Positions 5,768 to 15,700 of a stretch of 16,286 nt of DNA are shown here, piece by piece (position 1 is the first letter of the stretch; the number at the start of each line of letters is the position of its first letter). Both the position numbers and the translations under genes were made by a program. A model generated the notes under the pieces. That model did not search any database. It worked only from the letters and a program-made list of their open reading frames with translations, and was not told where the DNA came from. The DNA is taken from the NCBI GenBank assembly GCA_937915075.1, contig CALDMA010000366.1:1-16286 (forward strand), read 5' to 3'. Source of the DNA: an uncultured Oscillospiraceae bacterium (GTDB taxonomy: Bacteria > Bacillota > Clostridia > Oscillospirales > Oscillospiraceae).

Positions 5768-8119
5768 TTAATTCGTGCCCGTTCTGCCCGAAATGCTGAT
5801 GGTTTTGCTGTAATTGCTGCTCATGCCGCCCGAGTTCGTCTTGACGTTGTATACGTAATGCGTGTGACCGATGTTGAACGTCGTTGAACCGCTGAAGGTG
5901 TGGCTGTGTGAAGCCGGGGTAAAGGTCGAGGGCTTTCCGGCAATGCTGCTCCAGCTGTGGCTGTGGCTGGCCGAGGCGCACTTGGCGACAGCGTTGGATA
6001 TCTGTTCCGTCACCCAGGCCTGCGTCGCCACGGATTTTCCGCCGATCACCATTTCCCCCGCGGAAATATAGACGCAGCGAATCCGCCCGGCCAGAATATC
6101 GAGCGACCGGGTCGCCAGCGACGTGCTGATGCGGGAATCCACCTCGTCCGCCGTCACCTTTGTGGCGACCAGGCTCTTCACGTCTGCAACATCCGCGCTC
6201 AGGCTTGAAATTTTTCCGTTCAGCTCGATCACCTTGGAGTTCACCGTCGTCTTATCCGCCTTCAGCGTGATCGAGCTCTCCGCGTTGTCGGCGCGCACTT
6301 CAAGCGATGCGGTTCGCTGCGAAACGCCCGACAGGCTGTTGGCCAGCAGGGAAATGCTGCTGTTCGTGCTGTCCGATAACGTTGTGATGCTGGCCTCGTT
6401 TTTGCTGATGCGCTGCCGGTTCTGGTTCACCTCTTCGGATACCGCCGAAATGGTAACCTTCGCCTCGTCCACCTGATCCTGCACGCCGGAAACCGTTTTC
6501 GTCAGCGCGCTCAGGTTCACGTCAATCGCTTCCACCGTAACCTTATCGGCCTTGAGCTTGATCTCGCTCTCCAGCAGGCTCGATCGAAGGGTCAGTTCCG
6601 CGTAATGTCCCTGTTCGAGCTCTTCCAGCTTTTTGTGGTTGGCCGTGGTCAGTTCAATTTTCGCCTCTGTGTCGGTGTGATAAAGCTCAATCCTGGCCGA
6701 TTGCTGGGCGATTTCCTTTTCCTGCTCGTCGTATTGGGTCTTCAGCGCTTTGATGTTGATGTTCGCCTTCACGCCGTCCAGATCGATGCCGACCTCATTT
6801 TCAAGCGTTTTCTTTGTATCCTTCAGTTCGCGGTAAATCGCGCCCATGTCGATATGCGCGGCGGATGGATCGACGTTGATCCACGCGTCAAAGAACCGGT
6901 CCGATTCCTTTTTAATTTCTTCCTCGGCTTTTTTCCCGGCGCTTTTGCCGGTCTTCGCGCTCTTTTTCGTGCTCTCCTGTTTGGCCTGTTCCCGCTCGGC
7001 CTGCGCGTCCTTGCGGTATCGCTGCGTCAGCGTCTGGCGCGGATCGCCGAAGGTATAGGTGTTGTTGGCCGCGTTCTCCAGGTCGTATTCAATCCGCGTG
7101 CAGGTCAAATTGTTCAAAAGCCCATGCGGCGCGGAACGAACGCGCACCGAATCGCCCAGCCGCAGCTCTTTCACCGCTGTGTCAAGCAGATGCAGGTCGA
7201 CCGCCTTCACCGTAATCGTGCGCGGGAAATTATCATGGTTCGCCAGGAATCGTCTGGCGTTTTCCAGCAGCGTGTTCGGGTCGCTCACGCTGGAAAACAC
7301 GTGCGTTTTAAGAATCCTGCCGTATTGCGCAGCGGCCTCTTCGTCAATCAGCTCGGCGCTCCCCCGGTTGACGGACGCAATCGTCAGGTTCTCGTCCCCC
7401 AGGGGAATGAGTACCGTAAAAATATCCTCCGCCGCAAATTCTTCCGTGAGGTCGAGCAGGTTCACGCCGAATTCGATCTCCTGCGCGGCGGTGTTTCCGT
7501 AATCCTTCAGCAGATCCAGATAAACCGTGTCCCCGACTTTTCGCGTCCGCAGATACCCGCCGCAATAGTCGATCAGGCAGGTTTGTATATAGTCGTAGCT
7601 CGTCATCCATTCGTCGGCGACGGAGTTGATCGCAATCTGTTCGTAGTCGATCAGGCCAACGTCGGGGTCTTCCTCCCCCTCGTCCTGTCCCGAGAGGATA
7701 ACATCGCGGTTTTCTATCCCGATTTCGCCCACTTCAAATCGTTTTTTCGCTTCAACGCTGGCGTTGTGCGCCGCCACAATCTTGCGAAACAGCGCGTGCG
7801 CCTTCCCGTTAAATCGTTCGCCGCGCTGCACGCTGTCCACCAGGTAAGCCAGATCGCCCTCGCAGTAGATTTTCTTCATATTGTTGAAATTCCGCTCGAT
7901 CGAGAGCACGCGCCCTCTGAAAATTTCAACCTCGTCCATTTCTACCGTGATGATCGTCCTCAGCTGCCGCAGCTCGCCGTAATATTTGTTCGTCGGCGGG
8001 ATGCTGAATTCGAGCGTTCCGGCCTTGCCCATTTCCAGTGAAAGGCGGGGAGAGAACACTGCCAGCTGCCTGTCAAGAGGCTGATAGACCAGTTTTCCAT
8101 CCGCATAAATGTAAAACAC
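5768..8119 (-). CDS. Tail hub / prophage endopeptidase tail family protein (Tal), 783 aa
   Basis: Start is a GTG (8117-8119) with GGGAGG 9 nt upstream; the first residues read MFYIYADGKLVYQPLD. Residues 1 to about 365 match the prophage tail hub fold (gp27-like), with ERNFNNMKKIYCEGDLAYL near 80-95. A lysine- and glutamate-rich hinge lies near 370-405. Residues about 430-680 are predicted coiled coil with LKADKxTV repeats. The end (about 685-783) is a fibre-type module with MVIGGKSVATQAWV, two ASHSH sites and one GHTH. Known Tal proteins plug the tail and often carry a peptidoglycan hydrolase at the C-terminus. I see no such domain here, so the name endopeptidase refers to the family only. 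The His-x-His sites resemble metal-binding knobs of phage needles and fibres. Confidence 0.87.
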   Translation of the reverse strand: MFYIYADGKLVYQPLDRQLAVFSPRLSLEMGKAGTLEFSIPPTNKYYGELRQLRTIITVEMDEVEIFRGRVLSIERNFNNMKKIYCEGDLAYLVDSVQRGERFNGKAHALFRKIVAAHNASVEAKKRFEVGEIGIENRDVILSGQDEGEEDPDVGLIDYEQIAINSVADEWMTSYDYIQTCLIDYCGGYLRTRKVGDTVYLDLLKDYGNTAAQEIEFGVNLLDLTEEFAAEDIFTVLIPLGDENLTIASVNRGSAELIDEEAAAQYGRILKTHVFSSVSDPNTLLENARRFLANHDNFPRTITVKAVDLHLLDTAVKELRLGDSVRVRSAPHGLLNNLTCTRIEYDLENAANNTYTFGDPRQTLTQRYRKDAQAEREQAKQESTKKSAKTGKSAGKKAEEEIKKESDRFFDAWINVDPSAAHIDMGAIYRELKDTKKTLENEVGIDLDGVKANINIKALKTQYDEQEKEIAQQSARIELYHTDTEAKIELTTANHKKLEELEQGHYAELTLRSSLLESEIKLKADKVTVEAIDVNLSALTKTVSGVQDQVDEAKVTISAVSEEVNQNRQRISKNEASITTLSDSTNSSISLLANSLSGVSQRTASLEVRADNAESSITLKADKTTVNSKVIELNGKISSLSADVADVKSLVATKVTADEVDSRISTSLATRSLDILAGRIRCVYISAGEMVIGGKSVATQAWVTEQISNAVAKCASASHSHSWSSIAGKPSTFTPASHSHTFSGSTTFNIGHTHYVYNVKTNSGGMSSNYSKTISISGRTGTN

Positions 8120-8823
8120 TACAGCACGCCTCCCAGCATTTCAATTGTAATCGTGCCCTCTCCGCTGAATACAAACTCGTTTTCTCCCGCCTGAATGATG
8201 ATTTCCCTTATCGTGTTCGCGCCCTTGGAAAGCGTGTAGGTTTCTCCCCCGTAGGCAACGCTCATCCCCGTAGCGGACGCGATAATCGTCGGCGTAACGG
8301 ATACCATCGTTCCGATTACGGTCACCGCAAGCGAACCGCTCACCGGAAGGTTTTTATAGTATCGGATAACGTCCTTCTCAAAGTTAAAGGTGTCCCAAAG
8401 CCAGTTTTCATGTGCGGAATCCAGTTCGTATTTGAACGGTTCCACATCGTAGTCAATCGTGATCAGCGACCATTGCTGGTCCGATTTCCAAGCGTTCACG
8501 CTGAACCGGCCCTGATAGTAATAATCCGGATCGTCTTCGAGAATCGCCTGCAGCCGCTGCCCGTGGAGGTATCCCATAATTTCGCTGTACAGCTTCGCCC
8601 ATGGCTTAAAGCCATTTTGAACGTAGAACTCGATGGACCCCGTTCTGTTCTGATACAGCGGCCGCCCCGTCAGCGCGGTCGTCAGATCGAGCACACCGTC
8701 TCCTCCGGGGATTTCTATCATGTTCGTCTTCACCGCCGGCGGGTTGAATAACGGGCGGGACGAGGGAATTAAATGCCAGTCATCCCAGGTGTTTTTCGTC
8801 CCGATTGTAATCGAATGGTACAT
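8119..8823 (-). CDS. dit: Distal tail protein (Dit, phage tail family), 234 aa
   Basis: Dit forms the hexameric ring at the tail tip that joins the tail tube to Tal and the baseplate. The N-terminal half shows the family pattern: an opening MYHSITIG strand, DWHLIPSSRPLFNPP, a segment with IPGGDGVLDLT, then a GSIEFYVQNG strand and an LHGQRLQAILEDDPDYYYQGRF region. The C-terminal half (about 140-234) is beta-rich with GxNTIREIII near residue 210, like the galectin-like second domain of SPP1 gp19.1 relatives. Length is normal for the short form without a carbohydrate-binding insertion. The start is preceded by AAGGAG. Its stop shares 1 nt with the GTG start of the next gene (TAGTG). Placement directly before Tal is the usual order. 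Confidence 0.9.
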   Translation of the reverse strand: MYHSITIGTKNTWDDWHLIPSSRPLFNPPAVKTNMIEIPGGDGVLDLTTALTGRPLYQNRTGSIEFYVQNGFKPWAKLYSEIMGYLHGQRLQAILEDDPDYYYQGRFSVNAWKSDQQWSLITIDYDVEPFKYELDSAHENWLWDTFNFEKDVIRYYKNLPVSGSLAVTVIGTMVSVTPTIIASATGMSVAYGGETYTLSKGANTIREIIIQAGENEFVFSGEGTITIEMLGGVL

Positions 8824-8849
8824 TTAATTCTCTCCTTCCCGTTCTGGGT

Positions 8850-8886
8850 AAAAAAAAAAAGAACCCCGGAACGTGTCCGAGGTTCT
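8850..8886 (-). terminator. Intrinsic terminator after the moron
   Basis: On the minus strand the arms AGAACCTCGG (8886-8877) and CCGGGGTTCT (8869-8860) pair over 10 bp with one G-T wobble around a 7-nt loop. An unbroken run of T follows (8860-8850). It begins 20 nt after the moron stop and ends 26 nt before the dit start. Its strength is judged by eye from stem length and U-tract. Confidence 0.92.
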
Positions 8887-8906
8887 GGTGGGTAACAGGA
8901 TCCGGT

Positions 8907-9602
8907 TTATTGCCCCGCGGCGTAGGCGGCCAGTTTTTGGTTGATGCGCAGCATAACCTCCGTGCAGTAGCGGTCGTCCGCTTCCGATAGCGTCGTCTCT
9001 TCGATTTTTTCCAGCGCCTCCATCGTCTTGGCGTACTCTGTCATCATCTCGGCATACTTCAGCAATTGCGCGGGCGCGGTGGAGCTGGTGTCATAGCCCT
9101 TCATAAATTCGATGTACGAATCGAAGAACGCTTCGTACCCGTCCATCGTCTCCTTGAATTCCGGGCTTACGCCCGCCGCCGCGGCCTGCACGGCTGTGGG
9201 CGCGCTCTGCGCCGCTTTTTCCGTCGGCGCCGCTTTCTCTGTCGGCGCCGCTTTCTCCGTCGGTACCGCTTTCTCTGTCGGAGCTACAGTAATTCGCGGA
9301 CTCGCCGCGGCCGTCGCTTTCTGTTCCGGGAGATATGAGCGGACGACGGGCACGTTGTCGTACAGCCACCCCGCTCCGACGCCCGTCGTCATAAGTATGG
9401 CGGCAACGATCGCGGCAATAATCAAACCGCACCAGCGCGACCTCGCAAAGCTGCGCCGGTTATAGTTTTTTGTGCTGAAGGTGAATACGAGAAGGAAAAA
9501 CCACCCGATGATCGGGATGGCAAACAGAATGCTGTATCCGAAATAGGCCCAGGCGGACAGCGGCCGAAATTGTTCCGTGCCGGAATAATCCTTAAATCTC
9601 AT
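8907..9602 (-). CDS. Moron: two-helix membrane protein with DUF6591-like C-terminal domain, 231 aa
   Basis: A host-type gene inserted in the tail operon with its own promoter and terminator. The frame extends to 9656, but that ATG overlaps the promoter, so I start at 9602, behind AAAGGAG. Residues 17-41 and 58-80 are strongly hydrophobic (two membrane helices). Between them lies NYNRRSFARSRWC, a motif I recall from small membrane proteins widespread in Clostridia. Residues 107-130 are four PTEKA-type repeats, a likely flexible linker. Residues 145-231 (starting VSPEFKETMDGYEAFFDSY) resemble DUF6591, found in secreted or lipoprotein-like proteins of gut Bacillota; its biochemical function is not known to me. 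The C-terminal domain is probably outside the membrane, though which side is not decided. A structural tail role is unlikely. Lysogenic conversion or superinfection exclusion is possible, but this is inference. Confidence 0.85.
   Translation of the reverse strand: MRFKDYSGTEQFRPLSAWAYFGYSILFAIPIIGWFFLLVFTFSTKNYNRRSFARSRWCGLIIAAIVAAILMTTGVGAGWLYDNVPVVRSYLPEQKATAAASPRITVAPTEKAVPTEKAAPTEKAAPTEKAAQSAPTAVQAAAAGVSPEFKETMDGYEAFFDSYIEFMKGYDTSSTAPAQLLKYAEMMTEYAKTMEALEKIEETTLSEADDRYCTEVMLRINQKLAAYAAGQ
9212..9283 (-). repeat. Four tandem 18-bp repeats in the moron linker
   Basis: Four direct 18-bp units at 9212-9229, 9230-9247, 9248-9265 and 9266-9283 (plus-strand unit close to ccgctttctctgtcggcg) with a few substitutions each. 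They encode the PTEKA(A/V) hexapeptide linker between membrane part and C-terminal domain. The length is a multiple of three, so gain or loss of units keeps the frame. Confidence 0.9.
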
Positions 9603-9613
9603 ATTCTTTGCAG

Positions 9614-9620
9614 CTCCTTT
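9614..9620 (-). promoter_or_regulatory. Ribosome binding site that fixes the moron start (AAAGGAG)
   Basis: AAAGGAG at the end of an A-run, 11 nt before the ATG at 9600-9602. It supports the internal Met as the true start. In the longer frame this A-run would be read as part of a lysine-rich, low-quality extension. Confidence 0.8.
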
Positions 9621-9644
9621 TTTTTTGCGTTCACTAGCACTTTG

Positions 9645-9650
9645 ATTATA
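9645..9650 (-). promoter_or_regulatory. -10 box TATAAT of the moron promoter
   Basis: A perfect consensus -10 hexamer on the minus strand, with a 16-nt spacer to TTGACA (17 nt is the usual optimum). Transcription should begin near 9638, giving a leader of about 36 nt before the ATG at 9600-9602. An upstream in-frame ATG (9654-9656) falls in the promoter spacer and cannot be on a transcript made from here. Confidence 0.85.
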
Positions 9651-9666
9651 CGACATCTCTCCCCCG

Positions 9667-9672
9667 TGTCAA
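9667..9672 (-). promoter_or_regulatory. -35 box TTGACA of the moron promoter
   Basis: A perfect consensus -35 hexamer on the minus strand. It lies 40 nt after the tape measure stop, 16 nt upstream of a perfect TATAAT, in an otherwise gene-free 109-nt gap. With the -10 box it forms the only near-consensus vegetative promoter I see in the window. Confidence 0.85.
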
Positions 9673-9711
9673 CAACAAGGGTGTTAAATCTTAGTTACAT
9701 TTGCACTACGC

Positions 9712-12700
9712 TCAGTTTCCCCTTTCCCTTCTGCTGGCCAGCATGCCAAGCTGGCGGTCCATCGCTGCAGAGGTCTGCCCGACAAGCACGCCGGTGTCCA
9801 GCACCAGGTTCATGCTGGTCACCGCGCTGCTCAGGCCGTCAAACTGTTCCCGCAGCGTTCTCAGTTCGTCCACTACGTCGCGATTGTTCACGCTGCCGGT
9901 AATTTGCGCGCCGTTGAATTGAAGCGCGTCTGCGCCCCGGTTGAACGCCGTCCCCTGGAACATGCCAGTGCCGATTCTCTGCTCCTGTGCAAACATTCCG
10001 TTGATGGCGCTTACGCCGTCCTGAACCCCGCTCATATCGAGCACGGGCCGAATGGTCGGCGTAGTGTCCATTCCGTCCAGCGTCATGGAAAAGCCCGATA
10101 GCATCGTCCTCGCCGATTCAACCGCTTCCCGTCCGACGTTGGCCGCGTTGTCGCTCACCACCTGCGAATATCCGCTTAGCCCCTGTGCAAGCCCGTAGTC
10201 GAAGAACCTGCCCAGCGCCATCGCCACACGGGAGGGAGAATGCTCGTCCCATCTGCTCTGCAGCGCGCTTGTCGCCGCGTCTGCAACGCTGGCCGCGGCT
10301 TCCGCCACGCTGGCTGCCTCCGCAAGGATACCGTTCGCCAGGCCGATCGCGAGGTTTTGCCCCGCCACGTACCAGTTCTGTTCCGCTTCTCCCGCTCCGT
10401 CCGAGCCGGCGGAGGCGACGTTATACGCGGCGATGGACAAATTCTCCTGTTCATTTTGAATCGCCGCCGCAATCGCCGCCACAAACGTTCCGCCCAGCGC
10501 GTCGCCGCTTGCCGTAAAGTCGGCGTTTCCGTATTCTTCCAGTACGGCCGCAATGTTCTGCACTGCGGATGGGTCGACGCCGTCCGCGTCTCCCGCCAGG
10601 CGCACCAGCGTTTCAATGGCCGAAGCCGCGCCCGCCAGGTTCGTCGTGTCAATTCCGGCGATGCTCTCCGCAAACGCGCCAAGATACGTTCCAAAGTCTA
10701 CAAGTCCGCTTCCGATCGTATAAAGCTCCCTGGAAACTTTTCCGCCGCCGTCCTTGCCGGTGAGTTCGCTGTTGAAAAGCTTGAAATTGTTAAATAGCGT
10801 TTTGGCGCTTTCAAACGCCACAATCGCGCTGTCGGAGTTTGCAATCCCCTCCGAGAATGTCCTGAAGTCCTCGCCGAATTGTCCCATTGCGTTGCTGATG
10901 GAAGTAAGCGTGTTTTCTTTGCCGCCGCCAGCCCATTTAGCAAGGTTGTTCAGCATGCCGCCGCTCGTTTCAAGCCCGCCGATAAAATCCTGCATCGCCT
11001 TGAATACGCCCGCGGCCGTATCGACTTTGTCGTCGAATTTCACTTCGGAAATGGATGTGGCAAACGCGTTCAGGTTTGTGCCGACCTGCGCCATGGTTTC
11101 CGTGGTGTTCAAAAGGTTTTCAGCTGAAGATCCGCCGAAAAACTGGTCGGCCTTCTGCCAAAGCCCGCCTTCGCGGTCGAGTTCGCTGATAAAATCTGTA
11201 ATCAGCGTCATTACGTTCAGCGCTTTTTCCGAGTCTTTAGCGTTGACGTTTGTAATGTTGCCCGCAAAGCTCCCGAGCGCCTCGCCCAGTTTTTTCATGT
11301 TTTCTGAAAACAGAGAAAGGTCTTTCGAGCCCAGAAACCCCTGCGCCGCGCCGGCTGTTTTCGGCAGCTTGTTATTGATCTGGTTAATCGCGTCCGCGAT
11401 GTTAAGAGCGGCGTCGATTTTTGCCTGGTTGAATTCTTCGTCCTGAATCCGGGAGACGGCCGTAATGAACGAATTCAGGCCTGTGGAAAAGTCCGGCAGC
11501 GACGTCGCGAAAACCCCGAGGGATTTTACCCCGCTCCATTTATCCGCCAGCCCTCCCTGCGCCTGCAGGTTGTTTTCCAGCTCGGCCAGCGCTGTGGCCA
11601 GCGCAATCACGCTGTCCATCTTTGTCGAATCTTTTTCCGGTTCATAGGTTATCTGCTTGACCTGATCGATAAATCCGTTCAGGTTTTCGGCAAACGGGCT
11701 GAACCCTTCGCTGAACCTGGAAAGGGATTTTACGCCGTCAATCGCGTCCGTAATTCCGCCCTGCGCTTCCAGGTCCTTTTCCAGCGCGCTGAGCGCGCCT
11801 GCGATGCTGATCACCGCGTCAATCTTTGGCAAATCCGTTTTCTCGTCGAAAACCAGACCGCCCACGTCTTTGATGAATTCGTTCAGCCCTTCCGTGAATG
11901 GCGAAAATCCTTCCCCGAATGTGGCCAGCGATTTGGTGCCTTCAAAGACATCTTCGAGTCCGCCCTGCCCTTCCAGCTGCGTTTCCAGCGAGGCGAGCCC
12001 GGCAGCCACGGCCACCAGCGCGTCGATCTTCGTCTGGCTGAATTTTTCATCGTCGATTCCGGAAACTTCCGTCGCGAAATCAACCAGCGCCGTCCCCAGC
12101 GCTTTAACCCCGCTTCCAAAGACCGTCATGTCGCCCGTTCCGTTCAAAAACTGCGCCAGCGGTCCCGTGGGCGGTATTTCCTTCGCAACGCCCGTCAACG
12201 CCTGCGCGATTGTAATCGATTTGTCAATTACTCCGTCCGGCACGGCGGCCAGCGGCGCCACGGCGGTCCCGTATGCGGCGAGCGCGGCCCCAAGCTGTTT
12301 GATGTCCGCAGAGAATTTCGTAACGGGGTTTTCGCCCGTAAAAATCGTAACCAGCGACGAAACAAATTGTTCGCCCGCAATCGCCAGCAATGCGGCAGCG
12401 AGATTCTTCACCCCGTTCGCCGCGCTTTCATCAATTTTCTTCGCGCCTTCAAGGAACGGCTGCGCGTTCTCCATAAATGCGGATAGCTGCGTCCCCATCG
12501 ACGGCAGATCCAGCCCCTCAACAAACCCGCTGCCAATTCCTCCAAAGAATTTGCCAATGGCGCTGCCAATCTGCTGGAGTATGTCTCCGCCCGCTTCCAG
12601 GAAGTCGGTCATTCCCGCCCAGGCGTCCTTCAGCGCGCCAAGCGCGATAATTATCCCCGCAACGCCCGCAATTGCAATCGCCAAATTGGCAATCCCCATC

Positions 12701-15700
12701 AGCGATCCGGTAATCGGTATGTTCCCCAGTATCAGCATGGACCCGGCCAGCGTCAGCAGAATTGCGGAAACGGAGGCCGCAAAGGAAAGCATCGAGCTCG
12801 TGTCGATCCCTTCAATCTGTTTGAATGCGTTCACGAATAGAATCAGCATTCCCGCCGTGCTTAAAAGCATGGTGAGCGACCCCAGAATGTTCCCGCCGCC
12901 CATCGTCTTCGTCACCAGGCTCAGCGCCGCCATCATCCCGCCGATTGCGATCAGCCCTTTCGCCAGCGCTTCGGTGTCCATATTGCCCAGCGACCGAATC
13001 GCAATCGCCATCAGGTTCACCGCAATCGCCATGCTCAAAAGCCCCGTCGTTTTCATCCCGTTCGCAGCTTTCATGAAAAGGGAAATTTCCAAAAGAAGCG
13101 CGCCCAGCCCGACAAGCCCCTGTAAGAGCCCGCCGATGGTTAATTTGGAAAGCTGTTTCAGCGCAATCGCCAGTAGGTTCACCCCTACGGCCATCGAAAC
13201 AAACGCCGTCTTTCCGCTGAACCCCTTCTGCGCAATCCTTGTAAACAGCGCCATTTCGGCCATAATCAGGCCGATCCCCACAATTCCCTTCAGCGCGGCG
13301 CCGGTGTCCATTCCCGCCAACATTTTGATCGGGATGATCATCAGCGCAATGGCCGCGGACATCATCAGGAAACCCTTCCCATCGGCAGCCCCTTTTTTGA
13401 ACGCCAGCGAAATCAACGTCAGTTCCGCGCCCAGCAGCGCGATCACCGAAAGCGATTTCACAATCTCGCCCGTGTCCATTTTCGATAGAACCAGCATCGC
13501 CGCCACAAGAATTCCAATGGACGCGGCGATTTTCAGCAGCGTCGTCCCGATAGAATCCTTGTTCTGCTTGGTAATCTTTAAGCCCTCTTTTCTGAAAGCC
13601 TTCAGACACTCGCCGACGTTATTAACCCCCGCTGAAAGTTTCTTAAACGCGTTTCCGATCTTGGAAAACGCGCTGAGAAATGAGATAAATTTAATTGTCG
13701 AAAACAGCCCCAATATGGTTTTTATCAGCGCGCCCCAGTTGATCCCGCGCATCGCGCTCAGTATCCCGTTCGCCTTGTCGCCAATTTGGGCAAAGAACTC
13801 CGGCATCGTTTCCGTAAAGAAATTTTCAAAGAATTCTTTGATTTTCTCCCACGCGCCGCCAATTGCGCTTTTCACCGTTTCAAATCCCCCGGCGAATAGT
13901 TCGCCCAGTGCGGCAAAACGCGCCTTCAGCTCGCTCCGGATGTCCCCCGTGCCTTCGCCCCCTCCGGCGAATAGCGTCTTAAACGCTTCCTTCAGCTTTG
14001 CGCCGAATTCTTTGACTTTGGAAATAACCGGGCTGAAAAAAGCGCCGACTTTGTTCAGCGCCGTCTTCAACGTTTCAGATTTCTTTACATAATCGACGAT
14101 CGATTTTCCAAATGCTTTTACCTGGTTGATAAATTCCGGAATCCTGCCGATAAAATCGGCCGCGCCCTTCTTTATTTTCTCGAAAACGCCGCTGCTCCGT
14201 ATTTTCCCCCATACGTCGTTGAATTTGCTTCCGACCTTGCCCAGCGCGTCCCGGATTCCCGCTCCGATTCTGGACGCGCCCGCGCCCAGTTTCGCCAGCA
14301 CCTTCTGAATCGTCTCGGAAGTTTTAATCGTCGTGCGCAGCTTGTCGATTCCGTCGCCGATTTTTGCCGCAAACTCGAGCAGACCGCCCGTCGCCGGCGC
14401 CGCGGCGCCCATCAGTTTCTTAAATCCAGTCCAAACCCATCCGAGCGCGGTCTTTACGATGTCGAGCGCGGCAGCCACGCCGTTAAATACGCGGCTTAAT
14501 TTCCCCATCGCTTCACTGTCTTCGGTAAACGCTCTGATCTTCGCCGTCAAATCCGAAAACTTCTTCGTCACGTCGTAAAGCTGCTGCGCCGTAGTGGGTG
14601 GGAATACGTTTTCAAATGCTTTCTTAACGGCCCTTACAACATTTTCAATCGAATAGACGACGTTCCAGAAGCTGTTTACCAGCTCGTTTCTGCCGCCCAT
14701 CGCTTTCCAGTCCGCGAGAATCGCATTTCTCGATTCGGCGGAGGCATTGATGATGTTGCTGAAATAATCGCTCATTCCAGTCAGCAGTTCTTTCGCCTCG
14801 TTGAAATCGCCGATAATCGTCATCCAGCTCTGCGTCCAGCCGGATTGCGCCGCTTCTTTCAGCGTGTCAAACAGCTGTGAGAGCGTTTTAACTTTCGTCG
14901 CCGCGTCGTTCGCCGTTTCGGCCAGATTAATAATTTCATCCGCCTCTTCCACGGAGTATCCCTTTGCCAGCAGTTCGGCCTTTTTCAATTCTTTCGCGGC
15001 TTCAATCGTGATGTTTTGAGCCTTCGCAATTTCTTCAAAGTCCATTGCGAACTGGCTTAGCGTTTCGGTAAGCACGTCGGAAGTCAGCCAGCCCTTTTTC
15101 AGGCTTTCGCGGAAACTGCCCTCGTCTTCGATAATCTGGCTGACCGTCCTCTTGACGGTTTCCTTAACTTGCTTTCCTTTTTTGTCCGTGGTCGTAACGA
15201 CTTTGTCAATCGTTACCCCCATGGCCTCCGCCGTACGGATAAGCGCCTTCTGAAACAGTTCGCCGCCCATGCTTGCATTGACCACGGAGTTCCAGTCCTG
15301 CAGTTTTACCGTACCGGACGCCAACGCCTGCGAAAGCTGATACATCGCCGTGCTGGCCTGCTGGCTGTTTGCGCCGGATACGGCCGCAAGGTTGGCGATG
15401 CCCTTGATCGCTTCCACAGAAGTGTCCAGCTCAACGCCCGCAGCCGTAAACGTGCCAATGTTGCGGGTCATCTGCGTAAAGTTGTAAATCGTCTTGTCCG
15501 CGTAAGTGTTCAGCTCATTCAGACGATCGTTGACGATTGCAAGGCGCTCGTCCTGGCTCTTCCCGGCCTTGTCCATCGCGTCGGATGTGTTCGCCAGAAT
15601 GGTTTGAATCGCGTTGATCTGCGTCTCGTATTCTTCAAATCCGCTCTTTACAGGATCAATCGCCAGCGCGTTGATCATCTGCTTGCCGCAGTTCATTGCG

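Noticed and set aside
6605..8041. 478-residue frame on the plus strand
   Set aside because: Antisense to Tal, no domain recognised, no promoter or ribosome site, and the sense gene is a well-supported family member.
9673..9711. Terminator directly after the tape measure gene
   Set aside because: No convincing hairpin with a T-run is present in the gap. Transcription probably reads into the moron.
12812..13609. 265-residue minus-strand frame inside the tape measure gene
   Set aside because: Alternate frame of the hydrophobic section, with Gly/Arg/Asp-rich composition and no start signal.
11804..14092. 762-residue open frame on the plus strand
   Set aside because: It lies wholly opposite the tape measure gene, is Ser/Pro/Ala-rich without recognisable domains, and has no convincing ribosome site. 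It is explained by the codon bias of the sense gene.
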